Shown here: one piece after another, positions 1 through 6,750 of the stretch
Position numbering within the stretch: the stretch's first letter is position 1
How the letters are laid out: every line of letters begins with the position of its first letter
Assembly (NCBI RefSeq): GCF_016908525.1
Contig: NZ_JAFBEB010000001.1
Location: 312,501 to 376,500, forward strand
Source: Brevibacillus fulvus
GTDB lineage: Bacteria; Bacillota; Bacilli; Brevibacillales; Brevibacillaceae
Reading direction: 5' to 3'
DNA length: 64,000 nt
The notes under the pieces: generated by a model
What the model saw: the letters and a program-made list of their open reading frames with translations, nothing else
What the model was told of the DNA's origin: nothing
The model's database searches: none
Position numbers and translations under genes: made by a program

Positions 1-407
1 ACTGGTGCGAAGTGCGCAATCAGCTGAACGAGTGGGGGTTGCAAGATGATGTCATTTATTTGGGCAAACAGGAAGATGTAGCCGAAGTGATCTCTTTGGC
101 CGACGTCATGCTGCTGCCGTCGGAAAAGGAAAGCTTTGGCTTGGTGGCGTTGGAAGCGATGGCTTGCGGTGTGCCGGTGGTCGCTACCAATGCGGGCGGC
201 ATCCCGGAAGTGGTCATTGATGAAGTGACTGGCTTCCTCTGTCCGATTGGCGATGTGGAGCGATTGGCTGCCAGAACGTTGCGGCTGCTGGAAGATGAAC
301 AGTTGTACCGTCAGTTTTCCAATAACGGAATTCAACGATCCAATCAAGAGTTTTGTCATGAAACCATCGCAACCGCTTATGAATCGTTATACGAGCGGCT
401 GCTTTGA
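1..407 (+). CDS. bshA: N-acetyl-alpha-D-glucosaminyl L-malate synthase, C-terminal part (partial)
   Basis: This is the C-terminal 134 or so residues of a GT4 glycosyltransferase; the reading frame is already open at base 3 and the start lies outside the window. The visible part carries the donor-binding region of the family: a GLQDDVIYLGKQEDV segment, then EKESFGLVALEAMACGVPVV and a GGIPEVV loop. BshA joins GlcNAc from UDP-GlcNAc to L-malate, the first step of bacillithiol synthesis in the cytoplasm. The neighbour order bshA-cca-birA-pan is the one known from B. subtilis, which supports BshA over another GT4 enzyme. The stop is a TGA at 405-407. Confidence 0.85.
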   Translation, partial: WCEVRNQLNEWGLQDDVIYLGKQEDVAEVISLADVMLLPSEKESFGLVALEAMACGVPVVATNAGGIPEVVIDEVTGFLCPIGDVERLAARTLRLLEDEQLYRQFSNNGIQRSNQEFCHETIATAYESLYERLL

Positions 408-414
408 TAAGCGG

Positions 415-486
415 TTACAGTTTGTGTCGGGTCGTTGACTGGAGCAGCTTGGAGAGAACGATAAAAATCGCCATCAAGATTTTCAT
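415..486 (-). CDS. Candidate 23-residue hydrophobic peptide
   Basis: A very short minus-strand frame lies in the gap between bshA and cca. It starts with ATG at 486-484, eight bases after a perfect AAGGAGG, and ends in TAA at 417-415. The peptide begins MKILMAIFIVLSKLLQ and finishes with a polar, basic tail, so it looks like one short membrane helix. Nothing else in this gap explains the strong Shine-Dalgarno sequence. Short single-helix peptides of this kind include type I toxins and small membrane regulators, but I see no clear antitoxin RNA and no homology I can name. It could be a chance ORF. Confidence 0.4.
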   Translation of the reverse strand: MKILMAIFIVLSKLLQSTTRHKL

Positions 487-542
487 AGGCAGTGCCTCCT
501 TGCGTTAAATGCTCGATTCGGCGAAGCGAAAGGGGATGGGCG

Positions 543-1787
543 ATGTTAAAAGAACAGGCGAACCAGATCCTGGCGAGGTTGGAAGAGAACGGGTTCGAAG
601 CGTACTTCGTCGGGGGATGCGTGCGGGATTGGTTGCTGGGAAGACCGGTTCACGATATAGATATATGCACAAATGCCCATCCGCGCGATGTCATGCGTCT
701 TTTTCCCGAGCATATTCCGACCGGTTTGCAGCACGGGACGGTGACCGTCAAGCAGGGGGATGCTTTGTTTGAAGTAACCACATTCCGTGTGGAAGGCAAC
801 TATCGGGATTTCCGCCGGCCGGACGAAGTTCAGTTCGTCTCTGACTTGACAGAGGATTTGCAGCGGCGCGATTTCACGATCAATGCGATCGCGATGGATC
901 GAGCAGGCACACTGTTTGATCCATTTCACGGCCTAGCCGATTTGCGCCAGCGTATCATCCGGGCGGTTGGTGAGCCGAAGCAGCGGTTTGCCGAGGATGC
1001 CTTGCGTTTGTTGCGCGCGGCCCGGTTTGCCGCACAGCTTGGGTTCGAGATCGAGCCGTTGACCTATGAAGCGATGAAACAGAGCGCAGACTTTTTGCCG
1101 CGGATTGCCGTTGAACGAATGCGCGACGAATTGAACAAGCTGCTGAACGGCGCATTCCCGCAGCAAGGCTTTCGGATCATTGGCGAGACAGGGCTGTTGC
1201 GCGGCTATGCCGAATGGGGGTTGCCAAAACTGTTTGCCTCTGCGGAAACGCAGGCATGGCGGCTTGTCCATTTGACGACCCTCCCGGAAAAATGGTCTTT
1301 GCTGTTTTATGCCGCTGGCAGCAGACAGCGTCAGACAGCGGAATTGACGCATTTTTTGCGCATGTCCAATAAAGAACAGGCGGAAATCGGCCGATTGGCT
1401 GCACTGCTTTTGCGAGTTGCCCCGGAGTGGGACAGGCCGGAATCTGTCAAGTGGGCGCCCTTGTTGCTAAACGTTGGCCGGCAACGTTGCCTGCAGCTTG
1501 CTTCTTTGCTGATGGCTTGCTGGCATGCGGCGCAGCCAACCGATTTACATACAGAGGTCGACGCGGCTTACCAACAGCTGCCGGTAAAAACTTTGCAAGA
1601 TTTGACAGTCAGCGGGAAGGACTTGCAGTTGCACCTGCAAAAAAAACCGGGGGACTGGATCGGACGCGTGTTGCAAGCGTTGTTGGTTCAGGTGGCTTTG
1701 CATGGGTTGGCCAACAGGCCAGAGACGCTGCTTGCAGCGGCAAAAAAAGAGGTGGAACGGGATGCATATCAAACAAAAAATACTTAA
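543..1787 (+). CDS. cca: CCA-adding tRNA nucleotidyltransferase
   Basis: This enzyme builds or repairs the 3' CCA end of tRNAs from CTP and ATP without a template. The 414-residue protein shows the class II nucleotidyltransferase head: FVGGCVRDWLLGR followed by HDIDICT, whose two aspartates bind the metals, then the RRDFTINAIAMD motif and a DALRLLRAARFAAQLGF segment of the neck domain. The ATG at 543 follows AAAGGGGATGGG at a good distance; an upstream in-frame start at 492 has no ribosome binding site and adds residues unlike the family. The 3' end overlaps birA by 26 bases, so the two genes are probably translated from one message. Confidence 0.93.
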   Translation: MLKEQANQILARLEENGFEAYFVGGCVRDWLLGRPVHDIDICTNAHPRDVMRLFPEHIPTGLQHGTVTVKQGDALFEVTTFRVEGNYRDFRRPDEVQFVSDLTEDLQRRDFTINAIAMDRAGTLFDPFHGLADLRQRIIRAVGEPKQRFAEDALRLLRAARFAAQLGFEIEPLTYEAMKQSADFLPRIAVERMRDELNKLLNGAFPQQGFRIIGETGLLRGYAEWGLPKLFASAETQAWRLVHLTTLPEKWSLLFYAAGSRQRQTAELTHFLRMSNKEQAEIGRLAALLLRVAPEWDRPESVKWAPLLLNVGRQRCLQLASLLMACWHAAQPTDLHTEVDAAYQQLPVKTLQDLTVSGKDLQLHLQKKPGDWIGRVLQALLVQVALHGLANRPETLLAAAKKEVERDAYQTKNT

Positions 1788-2742
1788 AGAATTTCATGCC
1801 AATCCGGATCAATTTGTCTCCGGGGAATATTTAAGCCAAGCTTGCCATTGTACGCGGACGGCTGTTTGGAAACATATCGAAGAATTACGCAAAGACGGAT
1901 ACCGGATTGAAGCGGTTCGCAAGTCGGGCTATCGCCTGCTGGGAGCGCCGGATGCGGTGACAGCCGCCGAAATTACGGCTGGGCTGTCAACCGAGCTGAT
2001 CGGTCAAACCGTCATTGCTTACGATAGCGTTGCCTCGACCCAGCCGCTCGCTCATGAGGCCGCTGGCAAAGGGACGCCCGAGGGCACGCTGGTCATCGCC
2101 GATCAACAGACAGGCGGAAAGGGACGACTGGGCAGAAAGTGGCATTCCCCCCAAGGAACGGGCATTTGGATGAGCTTGATTATTCGGCCAAACATTCCGT
2201 TGCCAAAAGCGCCGCAGCTTACCTTGCTGACGGCTGTGGCGATGGCGCGGGCGATCGAAGAACAGACTTCTTTGCCGGTCCAGATCAAATGGCCGAATGA
2301 TCTGTTGATCGGCGGCAAAAAAGTATGCGGCATCCTGACGGAAATGCATGCCGAGTCTGACCGGATTCACTACCTGGTAATCGGGATGGGCGTCAATGTC
2401 AACGTAACATCGGATGATTTTCCCGAAGATTTGCGGCAAATTGCCACCTCACTGCGCATGGAAACGGGCCGCGTCTTGCGGCGAGCCAGTCTGATACAAG
2501 CTTTCTGCCGGCATTTTGAATTTTATTATCTCGATTATTTGCAGCATGGCTTTGCCCGGGTCCGCCAGGAGTGGGAACAAAAATCTTACTCGCTGGGGCG
2601 TGTGGTGACCGTCCGAACTTTGCACCATACGATCGAAGGGAAAGCGCTTGGTCTCGACCAGGAAGGAGTGCTGCTAGTCGTCGATCGGGAAGGTCGGCAG
2701 CATAAAGTGTACTCCGCCGATATCGATTATGGAGAAAATTGA
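1762..2742 (+). CDS. birA: Bifunctional biotin--[acetyl-CoA-carboxylase] ligase / biotin operon repressor
   Basis: BirA activates biotin with ATP and attaches it to the biotin carboxyl carrier protein. In its holo form it also represses biotin genes. The 326-residue protein has an N-terminal winged-helix domain (about residues 1-65, with [20 protein letters not shown] as the recognition part). The catalytic domain follows, with the biotinyl-AMP loop [12 protein letters not shown] and [18 protein letters not shown], then a small C-terminal SH3-like domain. The ATG at 1762 is inside the end of cca and is preceded by GAGGTGG. Having the DNA-binding domain makes it the regulatory type rather than the short monofunctional ligase. 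Confidence 0.93.
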   Translation: MHIKQKILKEFHANPDQFVSGEYLSQACHCTRTAVWKHIEELRKDGYRIEAVRKSGYRLLGAPDAVTAAEITAGLSTELIGQTVIAYDSVASTQPLAHEAAGKGTPEGTLVIADQQTGGKGRLGRKWHSPQGTGIWMSLIIRPNIPLPKAPQLTLLTAVAMARAIEEQTSLPVQIKWPNDLLIGGKKVCGILTEMHAESDRIHYLVIGMGVNVNVTSDDFPEDLRQIATSLRMETGRVLRRASLIQAFCRHFEFYYLDYLQHGFARVRQEWEQKSYSLGRVVTVRTLHHTIEGKALGLDQEGVLLVVDREGRQHKVYSADIDYGEN

Positions 2743-2749
2743 AGACCTT

Positions 2750-2758
2750 TGGTATACT
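2750..2758 (+). promoter_or_regulatory. Candidate extended -10 promoter before the panB leader
   Basis: TG-G-TATACT at 2750-2758 matches an extended -10 element, placed directly after the birA stop codon. No good -35 is visible. A start site a few bases downstream would produce a leader of about 220 bases before panB. The predicted start falls close to or just inside the first leader hairpin, so the exact start needs mapping. Confidence 0.4.
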
Positions 2759-2761
2759 GTG

Positions 2762-2868
2762 GTTGGGAAGAGGCCAAATCCATCCGGAATGGCACTCGAT
2801 ACCCGACTTGTTTTTTTTCTTTCATTCTTTTAAAAAAATCTGCTCAGAGCCCGTGGGACCGAGACAGA
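2762..2868 (+). promoter_or_regulatory. Candidate pan-motif RNA: two hairpins with bulged A in the panBCD leader
   Basis: Two hairpins can be drawn in the leader. Hairpin 1 (2762-2807) pairs GTTGGG with CCCGAC and GAGGCCA with TGGC-A-CTC, leaving A2794 bulged. Hairpin 2 (2839-2868) pairs TCTGCTC with GAG-A-CAGA, leaving A2864 bulged. Paired hairpins with conserved bulged adenosines upstream of pantothenate genes are the description of the 'pan motif', a conserved RNA predicted by comparative genomics in Firmicutes and other groups. The pairing is seen directly; the family assignment is from memory and unverified. The 3' arm of hairpin 2 overlaps the AGAAGG at 2866-2871 that could act as antiterminator strand. 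Confidence 0.5.
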
Positions 2869-2902
2869 AGGAACATTCCAGTCTGCATGAATTGGTACGG
2901 AC

Positions 2903-2936
2903 AACCTTCTCCCGTTTGCGGCGAGAAGGTTTTTTT
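2903..2936 (+). terminator. Attenuator-type terminator upstream of panB
   Basis: AACCTTCTC (2903-2911) pairs perfectly with GAGAAGGTT (2923-2931), followed by a run of T. The upstream AGAAGG (2866-2871) could pair with CCTTCT (2905-2910) instead and block the terminator. This terminator stands between birA and the panB start, so readthrough would set expression of panBCD. Confidence 0.75.
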
Positions 2937-2987
2937 GCGGAAAAGGCGGCAATCATGCCGCGGGCCGAGTGCAAAAGGTGGTCAAAC

Positions 2988-3851
2988 ATGGAGAAAAAAA
3001 GAGAAGTGCCAGTGACAACTGCTGAGTTGCGCAAAATGAAAGAGCGTAAGGAACCGATCGTGATGATTACCGCTTACGACTATCCGTCCGCCAAATTGGC
3101 GGATGAGGCGGGAGTGGATATGATTCTCGTCGGCGACTCGTTGGGGATGGTTGTGCTTGGCTATGATTCAACGATTCCCGTCACAATGGAAGACATGATT
3201 CATCATACGAAAGCGGTCACTCGCGCGGCCAAACGCGCCTTTGTCGTGGCGGATATGCCTTTTTTGAGTTATCACGGCTCATTGGAGGAAAGTGTCAAAA
3301 ATGCCGGACGATTGATGCAAGAGGCGCAGGCAAAAGCGGTCAAAATAGAGGGCGGGGTGGAGATTGCCCCGGTAGTTACCAAATGTGTCCAGGCGGGCAT
3401 CCCCGTAGTCGGGCACATCGGTTTAACGCCCCAGTCTGTTCATCAGCTGGGCGGCTATAAAGTGCAGGGCAGAGATCCGGAGACGGCCAGACGGCTGCTG
3501 ACGGAAGCCAAGGCGCTGGAAGATGCGGGCGCATTTGCCATTGTGCTGGAATGCGTCCCGGAGGAAGTGGCCGGATTCATTACGGAGAATATCGGCATTC
3601 CCACCATCGGGATCGGTGCCGGTGTCAAATGTGACGGACAGGTGCTGGTGTTCCACGACGTGCTCGGGTATGCTTCCAATTTGAAACCGAAATTCGTCAA
3701 ACAGTATGCTCAAATCGGCGAGGCCATCACACAGGCTGTCCTGCAATACACAGCGGAAGTCAAAGAACGGCAATTTCCGAGCGAGCAGCATACGTTCACC
3801 GCGAATGAAGATACGATCAAACAGTTGTATGGAGAAGGTGAAGGAGCATGA
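2988..3851 (+). CDS. panB: 3-methyl-2-oxobutanoate hydroxymethyltransferase (ketopantoate synthase)
   Basis: PanB transfers a hydroxymethyl group from 5,10-methylenetetrahydrofolate to 2-ketoisovalerate, giving ketopantoate, the first committed step of pantothenate and CoA synthesis. The 287-residue protein shows the family signatures [42 protein letters not shown] and the later GHIGLTPQS. The ATG at 2988 follows AAAGGTGG at a normal distance; in-frame codons further upstream run through the leader RNA and its terminator and are not expected to be used. It is the first gene of panBCD and overlaps panC by four bases (ATGA). Confidence 0.95.
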   Translation: MEKKREVPVTTAELRKMKERKEPIVMITAYDYPSAKLADEAGVDMILVGDSLGMVVLGYDSTIPVTMEDMIHHTKAVTRAAKRAFVVADMPFLSYHGSLEESVKNAGRLMQEAQAKAVKIEGGVEIAPVVTKCVQAGIPVVGHIGLTPQSVHQLGGYKVQGRDPETARRLLTEAKALEDAGAFAIVLECVPEEVAGFITENIGIPTIGIGAGVKCDGQVLVFHDVLGYASNLKPKFVKQYAQIGEAITQAVLQYTAEVKERQFPSEQHTFTANEDTIKQLYGEGEGA

Positions 3852-4708
3852 ATAAGGGATTGGAACAGGTAACGACGATTGCAGAGGTGCGAAAACGCGT
3901 CTCTTTGGCAAAACAGCAAGGGAAACGGATCGGGTTTGTGCCGACGATGGGGTATCTGCATGCCGGACACGTCAGTTTGGTGGAAAAGGCGCGGCAAAAT
4001 TGCGATTTTGTCGTCATGAGCATTTTCGTCAATCCGCTGCAGTTTGGGCCAAACGAAGATTTCAGCCGTTATCCCCGCGATATCGAGCACGACCGGGAAG
4101 TCGCCGGCGCGGCCGGGGTCGATCTGCTGTTTACGCCAACAGTGGAAGAAATGTATCCTTCGACCGTATTGACGACGGTCTCGGTTACGCAAGTGTCGGA
4201 ACCGCTTTGCGGAAAATCGCGGCCGGGTCATTTTGACGGGGTGGCGACTGTCGTGCTGAAGCTGTTCCAAATCGTTCAGCCCGACGCCGCTTTTTTTGGT
4301 CAAAAAGACGCGCAGCAACTGGCCGTCATTCAACAAATGGTCCGGGACTTGTCCGTTCCGGTTGACATCGTGCCTTGTCCAATCAAACGGGAAAAAGACG
4401 GTTTGGCCATGAGTTCCCGCAATGTGTATCTGTCTGCGGAAGAACGGGAGCAAGCGCTGATCCTGTCCCGCAGTCTCCAGCAAGCGCAAGCGGAACTGAA
4501 ACCGGGCGCGTTGGCCAGAGAGGTGCGCGAGAATATTGTCAGAACGATTGAAACACAACCGCTGGCCGATATCGATTATGTGGAAATTTTGCAATACCCG
4601 AGTCTCGAGCCAGTGACGACTTTGCAAAAAGGGCAGCAGGTGATCGTCGCCTTGGCTGTTCGCTTCGGACATACCCGCCTGATCGACAATGAAATCGTGA
4701 CTATATAA
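3848..4708 (+). CDS. panC: Pantoate--beta-alanine ligase
   Basis: PanC condenses pantoate and beta-alanine with ATP to give pantothenate. The 286-residue protein has the nucleotidyltransferase HIGH-like motif in [17 protein letters not shown] near residue 33, the pantoate and ATP site [23 protein letters not shown], and the SSRNVYLS motif. It begins at an ATG overlapping the panB stop (ATGA) with GAAGGTGAAGGAG just ahead, a sign of translational coupling. panD follows after 25 bases, so all three steps from ketoisovalerate and aspartate are together except ketopantoate reduction, which must be encoded elsewhere. Confidence 0.95.
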   Translation: MNKGLEQVTTIAEVRKRVSLAKQQGKRIGFVPTMGYLHAGHVSLVEKARQNCDFVVMSIFVNPLQFGPNEDFSRYPRDIEHDREVAGAAGVDLLFTPTVEEMYPSTVLTTVSVTQVSEPLCGKSRPGHFDGVATVVLKLFQIVQPDAAFFGQKDAQQLAVIQQMVRDLSVPVDIVPCPIKREKDGLAMSSRNVYLSAEEREQALILSRSLQQAQAELKPGALAREVRENIVRTIETQPLADIDYVEILQYPSLEPVTTLQKGQQVIVALAVRFGHTRLIDNEIVTI

Positions 4709-4733
4709 AAAACAAACGAAAGGAGGCAGAAAA

Positions 4734-5117
4734 ATGTTTCGCACCATGATGAAGGCAAAGCTCCATCGCGCAACGGTGACGGAAGCCAATTTAAATTATG
4801 TGGGCAGCATTACGATCGATACGAATTTGTTGGAAGCGGTGGACATTCTGCCCAATGAAAAAGTACAGATTGTCAACAACAATAACGGGGCCAGACTGGA
4901 AACGTATGTCATCCCCGGTGAACGGGGAAGCGGCGTGATTTGCTTGAACGGAGCGGCCGCGCGCCTGGTTCAGCCTGGCGATACGGTTATTATCATTTCC
5001 TATGCGATGATGGACGAAACAACCGCGCGCCAACATCAACCGCGCATCGCTGTGTTGGGTGAGGGCAACAAAATTGTGCAAATGCTGGGGGAAGAGCAGC
5101 CATCAACTGTGCTGTAA
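4734..5117 (+). CDS. panD: Aspartate 1-decarboxylase (pyruvoyl-dependent proenzyme)
   Basis: PanD makes beta-alanine from L-aspartate for PanC. The 127-residue proenzyme cleaves itself between Gly24 and Ser25, visible here as YVGSITID, and the new serine becomes the pyruvoyl cofactor. Other family marks are [18 protein letters not shown] and the [15 protein letters not shown] segment. AAAGGAGG sits eight or so bases before the ATG. It closes the panBCD operon; a hairpin that may end the operon lies immediately downstream. Confidence 0.95.
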   Translation: MFRTMMKAKLHRATVTEANLNYVGSITIDTNLLEAVDILPNEKVQIVNNNNGARLETYVIPGERGSGVICLNGAAARLVQPGDTVIIISYAMMDETTARQHQPRIAVLGEGNKIVQMLGEEQPSTVL

Positions 5118-5164
5118 CGAAGCTGCGTTGAATCAGCTGGTTTTTATCTGCAAAAATGTTGAAT

Positions 5165-5222
5165 AGAGCCACACACCTTGTGACACAATGAAACTACTCA
5201 CAGCCGCAAAGGGGGTGGCTCT
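5165..5222 (+). promoter_or_regulatory. Hairpin burying the ribosome binding site of the TPR gene
   Basis: AGAGCCAC (5165-5172) is perfectly complementary to GTGGCTCT (5215-5222). The 3' arm directly follows the Shine-Dalgarno run AAAGGGGG and ends four bases before the ATG at 5226. CCT at 5176-5178 can extend the pairing to AGG at 5210-5212 and so cover the Shine-Dalgarno itself. The TTTT after the stem also makes this a possible weak terminator for panBCD. Confidence 0.5.
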
Positions 5223-5225
5223 TTT

Positions 5226-6653
5226 ATGCAATTGGAGGAATGGTTCGATTCCTTGCATAAAAAGTTGGATGCCATTGAACAAGAATGGCCAAATGCAACG
5301 AGAAATGAAAAACTTACTTTGGCCAACCAATTGTTCCAGTTAAGAGGGATTAGTGACAAGTTGGTCGATTCCTGGCTGCAGTTTGAAGAAAAATTGAGCG
5401 GCCTGATTACGACGATCAAGCACCAGGAAAACGCCAGTCCGACAGCGTCCCAGCCTGATGGCCATGAGTTCCCGCCAACGACAAACGGTTTGCCGGCAGA
5501 AGAAGATTTCCAGCTGGATACTTATTCACATATGTTTCGCAAAGGAGAGGGGTACTATCATTTGCGCCTGTTTCAGGATGCCAAACAGTGCTTCTCCGAC
5601 TTGCTGCAAGAATCGCCCGACTGGGAAGAAGGCAGGCTTTATTACGCTTACAGCCTGTTTTTTTGCGGTGAGACAGAAGCGGCCTTGCGGGAATTTCGCT
5701 TGTTGAGCCGCTCTGGCAGTTCGCCCAAAACGATTGCGATCAGTTACAATGCCATCGGCTGCATGCTCGCGGAAGAGGGACAATGGCTGGAAGCGAGCCA
5801 GGCTTTCCGTTCAGCGCTTGCCGAAAAATCGGATCACCGCGAAGCGTTGTTTAATCTCGCGCTCTGTTATCTTCAGGAAGGGGAAGCGCAGGAGTCCTAC
5901 GCGACCGCTGAACGATATTTGCAGCTCTACCCAGCGGACCGGGAAGCGCAAATTTTGTTGCTGCAGGCGGCGCGGAAGTTGCGCCAGTTGAACAGACGGG
6001 CAGAGATCATCCTGCCGGAAGGACTGATGGTGCCGAGCAAAGAACATGACCCGCAAACGTTGCGGGAAATTGCCTTGTTTTTGGAGTCTTCCGGGGAGTA
6101 TCATCGCGCTCAGTTTTGCTATCAGCTGATCACGGAACAGCAACCGCGGGAAGGATGGGGATGGCATGGTCTGGCCTGGACGACTTGGCTGATTTCTGGC
6201 ACAAGGCGGGCGTTGCAGCAAATGAAAAAAGCGATCGCGCTGGCTCCCGACAACCTTGACTTTTTGTTTAGTTACGGCTGGATGGTATTATTTGATGGAG
6301 ACAGGGAGCGGGCAGCAAAAACATTTGATTTTATTTTGCAAAAAAATCCCCGTCACTACCTGGCGCGTTGCGGTGTGGTCACCGTTTTGGCGATCAATGG
6401 CGACTTGGCTTCGGCCAAACAGATTGCCCGCGGGTTTTTGGAGGACGCCGATCCGTATGTCCAGTCGCTTGGCTATTTTCAGTTGGGCAAGCTGTCCGTC
6501 CTGGAGGAAAAGTGGGAACAGGCGGACCAATATTTCCGCAAAATCCACCCGGATCATCGACCGTCACAGGAACTTCCTGTTTACTTGCAATTATGTGCCC
6601 AAAAAATGGGGAAACCAATGGAAGCTGAGCAACTGATCCCTTATACTGTATAA
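5226..6653 (+). CDS. Tetratricopeptide-repeat protein
   Basis: A soluble 475-residue protein without signal peptide or membrane segment. After a charged N-terminal 100 residues it is built of helical TPR units, seen as repeated patterns such as YYHLRLFQDAKQCFSDLL, ISYNAIGCMLAEEGQWLEAS and ALFNLALCYLQEGEAQES, then further units toward the C-terminus. TPR proteins are scaffolds for protein contacts; the partner is not evident. The gene sits between panD and dinG, where B. subtilis has none, and its ribosome binding site is inside a hairpin. I do not recognise an orthologue with a known job. Confidence 0.8.
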   Translation: MQLEEWFDSLHKKLDAIEQEWPNATRNEKLTLANQLFQLRGISDKLVDSWLQFEEKLSGLITTIKHQENASPTASQPDGHEFPPTTNGLPAEEDFQLDTYSHMFRKGEGYYHLRLFQDAKQCFSDLLQESPDWEEGRLYYAYSLFFCGETEAALREFRLLSRSGSSPKTIAISYNAIGCMLAEEGQWLEASQAFRSALAEKSDHREALFNLALCYLQEGEAQESYATAERYLQLYPADREAQILLLQAARKLRQLNRRAEIILPEGLMVPSKEHDPQTLREIALFLESSGEYHRAQFCYQLITEQQPREGWGWHGLAWTTWLISGTRRALQQMKKAIALAPDNLDFLFSYGWMVLFDGDRERAAKTFDFILQKNPRHYLARCGVVTVLAINGDLASAKQIARGFLEDADPYVQSLGYFQLGKLSVLEEKWEQADQYFRKIHPDHRPSQELPVYLQLCAQKMGKPMEAEQLIPYTV

Positions 6654-6750
6654 GATGACGCATGGAAGTTGAGGGCGAAGCAGGGGGATTGGCTTGTTCC
6701 CGACTCATGCTATCAGTTGAGCAGGGTGTTGCGGATGAGGTGACAGAAGC

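Noticed and set aside
2860-2936. T-box leader for panB
   Set aside because: The sequence GGTACGG near the terminator is only superficially like the T-box core; the specifier loop and the full conserved box are missing.
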